A DNA stretch of 64,000 bases from Hyaloperonospora brassicae (lineage: Eukaryota; Oomycota; Peronosporomycetes; Peronosporales; Peronosporaceae), in assembly GCA_947650285.1 (NCBI GenBank), contig CANTFL010001342.1, positions 558,001 through 622,000 of the forward strand. The letters are read 5' to 3'. Position 1 is the stretch's first letter, and each line of letters starts with the position of its first letter. This document shows positions 19,806 to 30,100 of this stretch, piece by piece. Under the pieces are notes generated by a model, which saw nothing but the letters and a program-made list of their open reading frames with translations, had not been told where the DNA came from and did no database searches. Made by a program: the position numbers and the translations under genes.

Positions 19806-22800
19806 CCCCCTTATCCAAGAGCCACACTCTAGAAGGGTGGGCACACGTGGATGGCGTAGGCCATTTACGTAAAACGGTGTGTGCTGTGTTGAAGCATGCA
19901 CCGAATTATTGATGGCGAATTCCACCATGGGTAGGAATTCGCTCCAACTCGGAAACGAGTGGACATATCCTCGAAGAATCTCTTCGAGGACACGGTTCGC
20001 ACGTTCCGTCTGACCATCTGTTTCTGGATGGTCAGAAGTGGACATCTTCAATCGTGTTCCGAGAGTACGGAACACGGTTTGCCAAAATTCCGCCGTGAAC
20101 CGAGGGTCACGGTCGGATACGAGTTCACGGGGTAACCCGTGGAGTCTAAAGACCGTGTCTAGAAAGACACGAGCACAACCTTGAGCCTTGATTGACTCAG
20201 GGACAGCAGCAAGATGGACCATCTTGCTGAATCGGTCCACAAACACAAGAATACCATTATTCTTGTGAGCGTCTTCGGGAAACCCGAAGACGAAGTCCAT
20301 TGAAACGGACTGCCAGCACTCTGTCGGAACAGGCAGAGGCTGCAATGGCGCACGGGATGAAGGACTAGGCTTCACCCGTTGACATACTTCGCAAGCACGG
20401 ATGTACTTGCGAACAAACTGATACTGGCGGGGCCAGTAAAAGTCGCGACTTACCGTGAGGTAAGTCTTTTCTCTACCACGATGGCCGCTTGTTGGGGCAT
20501 CGTGACACTCATACATGATGCGCAAACGCAAATCATGATGAGCGGGTACGACGACACGAGGCGTGTCGTAGGCAACAGCTGTATAGTACAGCAATCCGTT
20601 GCGTGTACTATACCGATCCGATGAGGATCGGTACAAAGCCGGTAAATCCCTCATGGATTTACTGGATGGATTCACCAGATGATCCATCAATCGCAGAAGA
20701 TCCTTATCTTCCGCGTATGCCTTTCGTACGTCGTCAAGTAAACTTGACAACGGGACACTGGCTGACAGTGTCGCAACAGTGGGCTTGTCCTCACTGTTGG
20801 ATTGCGCGTCCGGCTCGAAATCGGGCCGGCGCGAAAGAGCATCCGCGACGACATTGAGTCGTCCCGGCTTATACTCCACGGAGAAGTTATACTCCGCGAA
20901 GAAAGACAGCCACCTCGCCATTCTTTGCGAGAGGTGTGGGCTGTTTACGGCCGTGCGTAATGACGCATGGTCCGTGTAGACAACAAACGGTCTATCTCCC
21001 AAGAGATAGACGCGAAATTTAGCCAGTGCGTATTTCATGGCAAGGAGTTCCTTGTCATGCACTGGGTAATTACGCTCAGCTGCTTGCAGCTGACGCGATT
21101 GATAACAGATGACGCGCTCCGCGCCATCTGCATCGAACTGCATTAACGCACAGCCGATTGCGAAATCGCTGGCGTCACAGACCACATGAAATGGTCTGTC
21201 CTGATCTGCAATCGCCAAGATCGGCGATTGCATCAAGCTTTGCTTGATACCTTCAAAGGAACGCTGGCACTCAGCGTTCCATGACCACTTGACATTTTTC
21301 TTGAGCAAGCAAGAAAGATGTACCGTCATCTCGGCGTAGTTGCGCGAGTACTTGTGCAAGTACGCCGCAAGACCAAGGAACTTTCGAAGTCCCTTGACAT
21401 CGACTGGCACTGGCCAGTCGGTGATCGCCTTGATCTTTTCGGGATCAGGGCGTACGCCGTGTTTTCCCACGATGCACCCAAGAAGTGGTATTTCGCTAGC
21501 CGCGAATATACACTTCTTGAGGTTGGCGTACAACTTATGCTTGCGCATAAGTTGAAGAACCTGACGAACGTGAGTTCTGTGAACTTCAACGTCCGTCTTC
21601 CCGTCCATAGCCCGGCTATGGACGAACACATCGTCGAAGTAACTCGGTGCGAAGTCTCGCACCGGTCTCAACAGATTTGTTACACATCTGTTGAATGTTG
21701 CAGGGGCATTACTCAGCCCCTGTGGCATCACTAGCCACTCCCACAGCATCCCGCTGGGGGTACTCACTGCTGTGAACGGGACGTCCCGTTCACGCATCAG
21801 GATCTGATAGAATCCATCCATCAGATCCATGGACGAAAAGATGGTACTCTTTGACATACCATCTATGATGACGTCCTTCCTCGGTATCGGCGTCTGAGCC
21901 GGTACCGTTGCAGCATTCAATTTGTTGAATGCGTGCACTATCCGCCACCCTCCTGTGGCCTTTCGCACACAGAAGGTCGGAGAGCTGTGAGGGGATGTCG
22001 ATTCCCTCACATGGCCCGCTGCTAAGCGATCGGCAAAGAACTTGTCGATCGCTATCACTTGTTCACGAGGCAGTGGCCACTGCTTCATGACACAGTATTT
22101 CGATCCCGGTTTGAGCTCGATCTCGTGTCGAGTGCCTTTGTCCTTAGGCAACTCGCAAGGTACGGATTCAGGGAACACATCCCTGAATTCGATCAAATCC
22201 TTATACAAAGGATTTGCCTGAAGTGACTCCCAGGATTGGGACGCGTATCGCTCAATCCGAGTCTTCTCATCGAGGACACTTTCGTCCATCGATGAGCTGC
22301 TGAGAACCCGTTCGTTCTCAGCAAATACTGTTGCCGACCGAATGTCGGTCACATACTCGTCCTCTGTGACGAGTACGCAGATCTGCTTGACTTTGCCACT
22401 ACGCAGATCACGCAAGAACCGTTTCGGTTCTAGCGTTGGCAACTGAGTTATCTCCGAAGTCAACTTCGGAGGCACAATCAAATCAAGCGTATAAGCGCCT
22501 ACGCTTGATCCGTCATTAACCAAGACGTTCAACGTCTCGGTTTCTTCCTGGGATCTTGCTTCCACAGGGTGCTGAGGGCCTGATCCCTCAGCAAGCAACT
22601 CTTGAGGAACTCCTTCCTCAAGTACGTGGGGACTTATTCCCTCGACGTCTTCCGACTGTGGCTGTGCAACCACAGTCAGGAACCGATCCTCTACGGTCGA
22701 CTCTCCAGTCGACCTAGGATTTTCATGTTGCCCCTTGGGGGCAACAGATTTCTTTCTTCTAAGATGCTGCCCGCTAGGCATGCATCCATGTCCCGGTCCA

Positions 22801-23426
22801 CTCGACTTATTCGAGTGGTGGACCTTCGGCGCAGCCTGTACTTCTGTACAGCCGCCGGGAGCTTGCTCCACAGTGTAGTGATCAACTACACTGTGACCTT
22901 GTGCAGTCGTGCTAACGACCGTACCGCAAGTGAGGCCATCGCGCTCACTCGCAGAACATCCACACGCTTGTGGACGCTCCATGACGTTCATCAGATGGCC
23001 ATCTGATGAACAAGCGGCAGGCATCTTCACGGATCGATGCTGCCAGCTCACCCTTGGCTCGTACCTTCTGAGCCAAGGTAATCCCAGGATGACATCAAAT
23101 TTGTCATCCAGATCTAGTACGATGAAATCATCATCGTACTGCTCGCCCTCTAACGTGTAGTGGATTCCTACTACACGTTTCTCAACGGTTATCAATGCGC
23201 CTGTTGCAAGGCGCACCGTCATCCTTGTGAGGGGAATGTCGCGCTCAACGAACTTGAGCCTACGACCCTCTAGTGACTGGCGACGAACAAAGTTGTTCGA
23301 CGCCCCACAGTCTACTAGGGCACGAAGCGACAAGTCATTTGTCGCTTCCAACTTTAAGGTGATGAGCGAAACGTCATCACCAGGTGCAGAGACACACAAT
23401 GATTGTGTATCTGGAGCAACTTTCAT
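19734..23426 (-). CDS. pol: Pol polyprotein: aspartic protease, reverse transcriptase, RNase H, integrase core
   Basis: Reading from the ATG at 23426-23424, the ~1230-residue frame shows a retropepsin with LVDCGASNNFV, reverse transcriptase (MPQGLSNAPATF; active site YFDDVFVHS at residues ~596-604), RNase H (CDASDFAIGCALMQF, then YTDHASLRTA), and integrase with an HHCC zinc finger (GHRGREKTY, CEVCQRV) and D-D-E core (MDFVFGF, LVSDRDPRF, HPETDGQTER). The frame is open upstream of the ATG to at least ~23580 and overlaps the gag end in the -1 frame, so translation is probably by -1 frameshift from gag rather than at this ATG. All catalytic residues I can check are present. At 19806-19810 the frame slips into a short wrong-frame tail and stops at 19734. 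Confidence 0.95.
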   Translation of the reverse strand: MKVAPDTQSLCVSAPGDDVSLITLKLEATNDLSLRALVDCGASNNFVRRQSLEGRRLKFVERDIPLTRMTVRLATGALITVEKRVVGIHYTLEGEQYDDDFIVLDLDDKFDVILGLPWLRRYEPRVSWQHRSVKMPAACSSDGHLMNVMERPQACGCSASERDGLTCGTVVSTTAQGHSVVDHYTVEQAPGGCTEVQAAPKVHHSNKSSGPGHGCMPSGQHLRRKKSVAPKGQHENPRSTGESTVEDRFLTVVAQPQSEDVEGISPHVLEEGVPQELLAEGSGPQHPVEARSQEETETLNVLVNDGSSVGAYTLDLIVPPKLTSEITQLPTLEPKRFLRDLRSGKVKQICVLVTEDEYVTDIRSATVFAENERVLSSSSMDESVLDEKTRIERYASQSWESLQANPLYKDLIEFRDVFPESVPCELPKDKGTRHEIELKPGSKYCVMKQWPLPREQVIAIDKFFADRLAAGHVRESTSPHSSPTFCVRKATGGWRIVHAFNKLNAATVPAQTPIPRKDVIIDGMSKSTIFSSMDLMDGFYQILMRERDVPFTAVSTPSGMLWEWLVMPQGLSNAPATFNRCVTNLLRPVRDFAPSYFDDVFVHSRAMDGKTDVEVHRTHVRQVLQLMRKHKLYANLKKCIFAASEIPLLGCIVGKHGVRPDPEKIKAITDWPVPVDVKGLRKFLGLAAYLHKYSRNYAEMTVHLSCLLKKNVKWSWNAECQRSFEGIKQSLMQSPILAIADQDRPFHVVCDASDFAIGCALMQFDADGAERVICYQSRQLQAAERNYPVHDKELLAMKYALAKFRVYLLGDRPFVVYTDHASLRTAVNSPHLSQRMARWLSFFAEYNFSVEYKPGRLNVVADALSRRPDFEPDAQSNSEDKPTVATLSASVPLSSLLDDVRKAYAEDKDLLRLMDHLVNPSSKSMRDLPALYRSSSDRYSTRNGLLYYTAVAYDTPRVVVPAHHDLRLRIMYECHDAPTSGHRGREKTYLTVSRDFYWPRQYQFVRKYIRACEVCQRVKPSPSSRAPLQPLPVPTECWQSVSMDFVFGFPEDAHKNNGILVFVDRFSKMVHLAAVPESIKAQGCARVFLDTVFRLHGLPRELVSDRDPRFTAEFWQTVFRTLGTRLKMSTSDHPETDGQTERANRVLEEILRGYVHSFPSWSEFLPMVEFAINNSVHASTQHTPFYVNGLRHPRVPTLLECGSWIRGRDSLEQKPFWLLLITCRRKRRHV

Positions 23427-23497
23427 CAAGAGGTTTGCAAATTCTCTTGAGGTTGCTGGATCAGTAGGGCGCTCCGCCCCTACTGACCCCGACCATT

Positions 23498-24634
23498 TTA
23501 TGATGGCCCGTCTCGCTGTTGCGGCTTCGCAACAGCGCTGGACCCACGCCCATTGCCCTTTCTGGCGAATGGTCGTCCATTTCGCTCAGTACTGTTTGGT
23601 ACTGGGCGCGGAGCACTACACTCGTATGCGTAGTGCCCTAACTTCTGACAGCGATTGCACCTCTGCAATCGCTTGTTGTTTGAAGAGCGAGGTCTCTCGA
23701 TCTCAACATAACAGAGTTCCATTGGTTCTGGAACTCCGATCTCTTGTCGTCTCGGTAGAAGATAAGAGTTTGAGCTAGCATGAGCCTGTCTCATGCTAAA
23801 GTCTTCCTGTTCCGCGGCTGATATTGCTTCTTCAAGCGTATTCAGCTCAAGGCGGAACAGGTGGCTCCTGACGGGCCCTTCTGCGAGCCCTTGCATGAAC
23901 ACCGTAATCAACGTGTGTTCATGAACTGGGTTTGCAGTTATACTACTCGCTAGGAGTCGTATATGTTGTGCGTAAGCGTGCACATCACGCTTACCCTGCT
24001 TGAGTTTCACGAGCTCAGAACGAGCCCTGAACTCAGCACGTGGCGGCTCAAACGTTTGTCTGAGCCGGGACTTGAAGTCATCTAGCGACCTAAACACATT
24101 TGGGTCGCTACTCTCGAGTCCCAGGGACCAAGTTTTGGCACGCCCTGCCAAGTGGGTCTGAGCAAATGTGAGTTTCATTTGATCATCTTCGACGCGACGA
24201 GCCCTTAGGGCTCTGTCGAGTTCGACAAACCATAGTAACAGGGAGTCCTCCGGGACTCCACTGTACTTGGAGATGTCGACTTTCATCACTTCGGGACGAC
24301 GCGCATGCGCCGTCCCGCCCACAGCAGCATGGAATTGCTGCTGTCTCAACAGCTCCGTCTGTTGAGCACCGAGTTCTCTCAACTGCTCGGCCTGTTGAGA
24401 GCCTTGCTGGTGAAGCAAGGCTACTTTCTCCCTCTCGAGAGCAAGTTCATTGTGAATGAACTTGGCGATAGCAGCATGTTGTTGGTCTCTGTCTAGAGAC
24501 TCCAACATGGTGCTGACGACGAGTTCGCCTACGGTAGAACTCATTCGTTCTACCGCACCCCATTCGATGTCACTCAAATGGGTAAACCCTTCACGCGTGG
24601 CGTGAAAGGTGTCTTCTTCATCCAACATGTTCAT
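23498..24634 (-). CDS. gag: Gag capsid/nucleocapsid protein of the young element
   Basis: The 378-residue protein forms the virus-like particle and packages the element RNA. The central part matches the retrotransposon gag capsid family (LTFAQTHLAGRAKTWSL, FKSRLRQTFEPPR, HAYAQHIRLLASSI). A single CCHC zinc knuckle, CNRCQKLGHYAYEC, near the C terminus serves RNA binding. A Gln-rich heptad stretch (residues ~75-105) may be a coiled coil. The ATG at 24634-24632 lies 44 bp from the 5' LTR and sits at the tip of an 11-bp-stem hairpin (24619-24642). The stop at 23498-23500 is inside the overlapping -1 pol frame. Confidence 0.95.
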   Translation of the reverse strand: MNMLDEEDTFHATREGFTHLSDIEWGAVERMSSTVGELVVSTMLESLDRDQQHAAIAKFIHNELALEREKVALLHQQGSQQAEQLRELGAQQTELLRQQQFHAAVGGTAHARRPEVMKVDISKYSGVPEDSLLLWFVELDRALRARRVEDDQMKLTFAQTHLAGRAKTWSLGLESSDPNVFRSLDDFKSRLRQTFEPPRAEFRARSELVKLKQGKRDVHAYAQHIRLLASSITANPVHEHTLITVFMQGLAEGPVRSHLFRLELNTLEEAISAAEQEDFSMRQAHASSNSYLLPRRQEIGVPEPMELCYVEIERPRSSNNKRLQRCNRCQKLGHYAYECSAPRPVPNSTERNGRPFARKGNGRGSSAVAKPQQRDGPS

Positions 24635-24660
24635 GTTGGATGATGTGGTCCTTGGAAGGA

Positions 24661-24678
24661 CTACTAAGTGCTACCAGG
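24661..24678 (-). other. Putative primer-binding site
   Basis: On the minus strand the sequence starting two bases inside the 5' LTR reads TGGTAGCACTTAGTAG, beginning with the TGG expected opposite a tRNA CCA end. I cannot name the tRNA. Confidence 0.6.
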
Positions 24679-25066
24679 TGTAACGGGGCACACCCTTGCG
24701 TAACTTAACGCAAGGGATTTGGGTGCCCCGACGGACGTACACGTGGCGAGCGAGGAAGCGTAGGTAGGGTAAAAGTAGAACTGTTATATTAATAAATTAA
24801 GTCTTTAAACTACTGTCTCTTCGTTTGACTTAATTCAATTATACTAATATAACTGCATGTATGGTGACGTCTCGTCACCACTCATTGCGCGCGTCTTGCG
24901 GCGATTGGTGGGTTGATATCATCACGATATCAACCAATGAACAGACCCTTTGGTCGACCCTTCAATATCACCACTTTGGTGATATTGTTTAAAGAATATC
25001 CATCTTATATTCTTTATTGTCACTTTCCTTAAGTGACAATATCATGTAACGGGCTGCCCCGTTACA
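24679..25066 (-). repeat. LTR of young element (5' LTR in sense orientation)
   Basis: The 388-bp LTR reads the same as the one at 17092-17479. Read on the minus strand it begins TGTAACGGGGCAGCCCGTTACA and would contain the sense promoter; no TATA box is obvious. Confidence 0.97.
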
Positions 25067-25071
25067 GTACA
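25067..25071. repeat. Right target-site duplication GTACA
   Basis: Exact repeat of 17087-17091. Confidence 0.95.
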
Positions 25072-25519
25072 TCTTAGCTGAGACATGCAATTCGTACTCA
25101 CTTGAACATAGACACCTCATGAGGACCTGGTAAGCTTAATATTCTTCCTATCGTATGACTGCAAAACGAAGTGAGCGTACTCAAGATTATTAAGGTTTCT
25201 GTAGATATCTCCTGTACAATACAAGCATTTTTCTATTGTTTGATCTCGCGAACTGTCACTTGTGATCAGTTTAACAGAGGCTAGTGTGTGTTCTGAAACG
25301 CATCGCGCTATTCTATAGAGCTCAAAGATTTCAGCAGCCGAGCAGATTGCTCGTGCAGGTTCCGGAACGCATCAAACCATTTCGCTGAGCTCAGTCATGT
25401 CAGTAGATGAGTCGAAGGCAACTGGAAAGTCGGATGGACGAGATGAGGTTCGAAGATAGCAAGCTTATATATGATGACTATGGTATCTTGGCTTCTTTTA
25501 ACTGCGCACTGGATGCGTA
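25072..25519. other. Flank of young element, no supported feature
   Basis: AT-rich sequence. One 83-codon frame begins at 25407 but lacks recognisable features and runs into a degenerate LTR. Confidence 0.4.
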
Positions 25520-25960
25520 TTATACCGAGGAAGGCCGTAACGTATCATTAATATTGAAATATACAAATAGGAATATTATCATTATCGATCATTTTTCTTC
25601 AGTTTTATCATTATTACCTAGATATGTAATATTTAGGGCCGATCCACTAATTAATTGATGTAGACGATGATATCAAGTAAATAATCATCAACCGCTTATT
25701 AACACGCGCAATGGACGTTGAGCTAGAAATATGCATAGGAGACTACAGTTTACTATGTTCAAGTAAGACGAAAAAAGGTTGTTAAAAAATTGACCATGTC
25801 AATTTAGTTCTACTTCCCACCCCACCTTGAGCTTCCTTCCCTCGATTTCTCTTCGCTCCCTCAACTATTACGTTCAAGTGACTTCATGGAGCACGCACAC
25901 TAGTATTAAATTTAGTTGAACAGATCATGAGTGCACCGTTAAGAAGTGTGCCCCGCTACA
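25520..25960 (+). mobile_element. Degenerate LTR, same family, plus orientation
   Basis: The sequence keeps the LTR landmarks in order: GTAACGTATCATTAATATTG near the start, GATGATATCAAGTAAATAATC and ACACGCGCAATGG in the middle, and GTGTGCCCCGCTACA at the end. Divergence is high and the left boundary is approximate. No target duplication survives. Confidence 0.6.
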
Positions 25961-27184
25961 GTACCGATTTACTAGCTTTAAATTTGCAGATCATCTTTTA
26001 CTAAGGAAAGAGCGGAGCAAACATTGTTGTTGCCGCAATGCGTCCCGAATGGACTCTATAATTGTTGTTCTGATCATTGGAAGATGCGTCACATATATCG
26101 AGGTCTAGTATTTACTTAGCAGAGAAGAAAACTTGTATGCGATGTGTTGGTTTCATGGTAGACTGATTTTAAACTTCAGGGTGTCAGCGTATGCTGACCC
26201 CATCTTTTAAACAGGAACCTTTCGATGGAATTGCCTTACAAGGAACATTTACGACAACACGAGCTGTAGCGGAGTTGTTATAGCTCCTGGATAATAGTCG
26301 GTAAAAGCTAAAAAAATCACTAGTTGTTCGACAAGAACCCAAGTGAAAGACTCACAATGGAGGAAATGGTAGATAATGAAAGCGATACCCTCGTTGGTTT
26401 ATAATAATGAGCAAACTCTCCATTTAAGTATATATGTGCAACATAGTGAATAATTAAGCACCAAACCTCGTACTTACGGGGAAATGTAATTCTTATTCAC
26501 TGAGCAGTGATGAGTAACCCGTACTAACAGAATCGATGAGCACCAGCAACGAGAGGTATTGGCCGAGAAGGATGCTCGTTCACATTACAGGGTCATATCC
26601 TCTTTGCAAATTATACAATGAATTGCCTCAAGAGCAAATACTTTTACAGATCGCAGGTAGTTCATTTCAATAGTATATTACCTCTTTATATAACAGCGAT
26701 GTCTAGCCAGAAAGCTGCAGGCAAATTTACCGCGAGCGCTGTTTGACAGCATGTTCGCCATTGAATCACTAGTTGTCAAGGTTACTTAATCATACACATG
26801 ACTCAACGGTATGTTTTCTGAAAACAGTGCGATCACCTGCTAATTTGGGTGAACGGAAATTGACATCGACCTAAAAATATTTCCAATGGATGCAGCATGT
26901 GCGCGAATTTCATTACATACCGTGTTTTAGATCTTGCGATGAGCTAGCCAATTCATGTTTATAGTGAAAGCTTTGTTACGACTGTGCAAAGATGAAGAGC
27001 GGAGGCTGAAAGCATTTGATGTGTCAATACTACGCAAATGATTCACTAGACGCTCAAGTGCACACAAGTTCATCAGATGCATAAAACTTTACGGTAATGT
27101 CATGGCATGACAACCCGCTTATTCAAAACCGCACTTTTTTACGTGAAGCGTCTTGTGGATCGCAGTCTACCCTGCACTAGAAGA
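25961..27184. other. AT-rich region, no supported gene
   Basis: No open frame or repeat I can support. It may include decayed retroelement 3' sequence, because a chromodomain remnant follows on the minus strand. Confidence 0.4.
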
Positions 27185-30100
27185 TCACAAACGTCCTAAG
27201 TAAGGACAATTGCTTTGTAGCGGGACCTTAAAGTTCAACGAGTTCTCAGACATAGTGTAACCACGCCACTTCACCAAGTATTGGTAGTGTCCATTACAAA
27301 TGCGTCTTCTCAGACGTTTCTGTTTGGGGAAACGGATGTATTGGATAATTGAGCAGTATAGGAGGAGGACAGATCGTCTATAGCGGAGCTGCACAGCTCC
27401 TAAAGTCAGGGGACACACTTTAACACTATACGAGCAACTTTTGTTGAAAGAACCCGACTCAGAGATTCAATAAGCTCGAGGAGATTACGGTCTCTGTATC
27501 AGGGGACCAACAAATACAAAACAGCACAGAGTGCTATAGAAAATCAAACTTTTACACTGCGTTTCTAAACTCTTCGACGATCACAAGACGTCTCAGGGAG
27601 ACACATGTCTTTAAAGGTTTAAAGTAGGAACATAACTTGTTTCTTTTTTATCGAAAAAACACTTCAGACGAACGTACTATCTCTAGACACTAATGTTCGA
27701 ATTAATTCTTTTTAAAAGATAGAGTAATTCGGTGGCTGACTCACGTCAGCCCCCAACAACTGATACTGTGTTCTAATATCATCTTTGGTGGGACTCCGTT
27801 CCTTATGTAAATCACACATGTTGTGTAAGCCCCGTTACAACGTCCCTTGTGTAAACCACACATGTTGTGTGACCCTGTTACACAGTCATTGCAATACTTC
27901 ATGTCAACCTCAGACGATTATAGATTTAACGCACGAGGTGAAACGTCTCTTCGAGCGTAAGGAACACTTTGATTATGTTAAAAGCGCCTGTGACCTCTAT
28001 AGCAGATACACACGTGTTTGTATGGGCAGCTGGATGTCATACGTCGGTAGTAATTAGTAGCCCAGAAACCTTCGTCGGAGATATCGCTTGTATATTTACA
28101 TGCTAAGTACCCCGATACGGCTCATATTAAGCCCCCGTCAACCTCGGGTGGGGGTGTACTTACATTAAGCAGAAGGTAGAGTGTAAGAAATGCCCTATTA
28201 AGTCGCGCTTGAATGGACGATCAAGGGCAGCACACTTTTACGTTTAAACGTTTAACACCAATAACTCAATAGAATGTTACCATTTACAAGTCTCAATGTC
28301 GGATCTCATACGTTCCAACATACTATTTGCCTTTTGCATTAGTTCTATACCTTTTTTTGCTTTAATCCAGTACATCACGCACATGTCAAAGACATGAATT
28401 CCGTTGCAAAAAACGCGCGCAAAATGGTTTTGAACTGTGATAGGGTTGAAATCAGCAATATAATAATCCTCCACCTTCTGATAAGGTCTATTACAACTCA
28501 TAGGTCGCTTTAATGGACCGCGAGGATGTTAAAGAGTCCTTTTATTTGATACTAAAGCCGGTTGAGGCATGCACGGAGTTACTTAACGAATACTTAATGA
28601 CAAAGTGCATAGAGTCGCAAAGATGCGACGTATCAGCCCAAATGATGCGTTACATGTTACCGATAACACGATTAGGTACCCTATGTAAATTTATTTTTAT
28701 AAGGGTTATTCGCTATAGAAATGTTTAATAAAGTATAAGTTACATTCGAGGGACAGACCTACCAAGAAGTAGTGAAGCAACGATAATTTTAGGAAGATTT
28801 AAACTCGTAAAGAGTTTGACAAAACACTCGATCGTTTGACAGCTTATATGTACCTTTGGAATCAATCGATTCCTGTATAGCCGCTAAGTGAGCTATCTTT
28901 AAGAAAAGGTCAACAGAGATTACAACAGCCGTATTAACATACGAGTATTTCGGTACGCCAAGCACAATATCCATACTAATGGAAATTCGACACCCCGCTC
29001 GTACTATCTAGAATATCTAGCGACGCAGACGCATAAGATGAGGTCATAGCGCGTTGACACGTACGCACGTATGTACTCACCCACGTATTTAGTTTAAAGC
29101 ACCCATAACGTTGGCCCACCGAGCCATATGTCGTTATTGAATCGAGATGACCGCTCAACGTAGTATCATATGCCTCATTGAGGTTTCGGTACTTTCGTAT
29201 CTCGTCACAGGCGACAACGATACGAGAAATATCCTTAACATTTGTTATATATCACAGCAGGTGTAAATCGAGCTGAACCTGCTATGACATTAAACGAATG
29301 TACGTGTGTAAACGAGCCGACAAAGTGCGTATGAGTCGATTCAGCCCGGACTTCCAGTGCACATGGGAGAGATACACAATGATCGTCATAAAAATACGCT
29401 GCATTGATCACGTTCGTGGTAAATGAAGACAGAGAAGGTACATAAACAAGTCTTCATATTGGTCTGACAGATAACGCATCAACAAAAACTTATTTGATTC
29501 CTGGCTCAGAATTCATATTGAGATTATGTTTGGAAAAGAAGAAAAGCCGACAAGTCGATAACTGAAGGTTTTACGGATACGTCGCTGATAAATAACGAAT
29601 GATCACTGTAGAATAAAGTGCCTCAGAGCTTATCGGATGTACATATTTAGATCACGCTTCTTGACAAACGTCATTTTATCATACACTATATATGTTTTCT
29701 TCGACTTCCGGCTAACGAAATTCGTCCACGACAACGCGCTTGTTTGACCGTCAGTGTCTTATTGCACAAAATGAACGGAAAATGTTGAAAATTCACAGAC
29801 GATTCGGAATAGATGCTCGGTATCTGGCAAAGCCGATGCTGAGATCGACAAAACTCTCCTTAACGTTTTCCTATTGTAATTGTGCGTGAAAGCCAAGATC
29901 CAGCACAAAAGATTTTTCTTAAATCTAATTATATCGAAGTGATGTCTGAGTAAAACGAACGGTCCATGAGTAAGAAGTTGATAAAGCCAATTCACTTGTT
30001 TAAGTCCTTTTGGTTCTTAGATCATTATCAGTAAACGATGGGTCCAAACTCAGCGGGTACCTATCTTATATCTTGCTTATTTGAAAGTCCCTCTAAAATG

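Larger units (their letters stand above)
17092..25066 (-). mobile_element. Full-length young Ty3/gypsy chromodomain (chromovirus-like) LTR retrotransposon
   Basis: The 7975-bp element has two 388-bp LTRs that read the same at every position I compared, and a perfect 5-bp duplication, so insertion was very recent. On the minus strand the order is LTR, short leader, gag, pol (protease, reverse transcriptase, RNase H, integrase), chromodomain, polypurine tract, LTR. The integrase-before-LTR order and C-terminal chromodomain place it in Ty3/gypsy (Metaviridae), chromovirus-like. Two oddities stand out: a 534-codon antisense open frame upstream of the sense 3' LTR, and a dense tiling of short perfect inverted repeats over the whole element. 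One frame break separates the integrase core from its C-terminal and chromodomain part. Confidence 0.97.
17092..25066. repeat. Element-wide tiling of short perfect inverted repeats (hairpins)
   Basis: Throughout the element, coding or not, stems of 7-11 bp with loops of 1-14 bases recur about every 30-60 bp. Checked examples (left arm / right arm): 17106-17114/17121-17129; 17596-17605/17615-17624; 18092-18099/18104-18111; 18118-18126/18131-18139; 19915-19923/19934-19942; 19968-19976/19982-19990; 20009-20018/20027-20036; 20208-20217/20219-20228; 20244-20253/20258-20267; 20271-20279/20283-20291; 20551-20558/20562-20569; 20581-20590/20604-20613; 20612-20619/20625-20632; 22166-22174/22180-22188; 22194-22202/22208-22216; 22869-22878/22886-22895; 24442-24451/24455-24464; 24619-24629/24632-24642. 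In 19900-21100 I count sixteen stems of 8 bp or more, against about 0.3 expected by my own estimate for random sequence. Confidence 0.9.
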
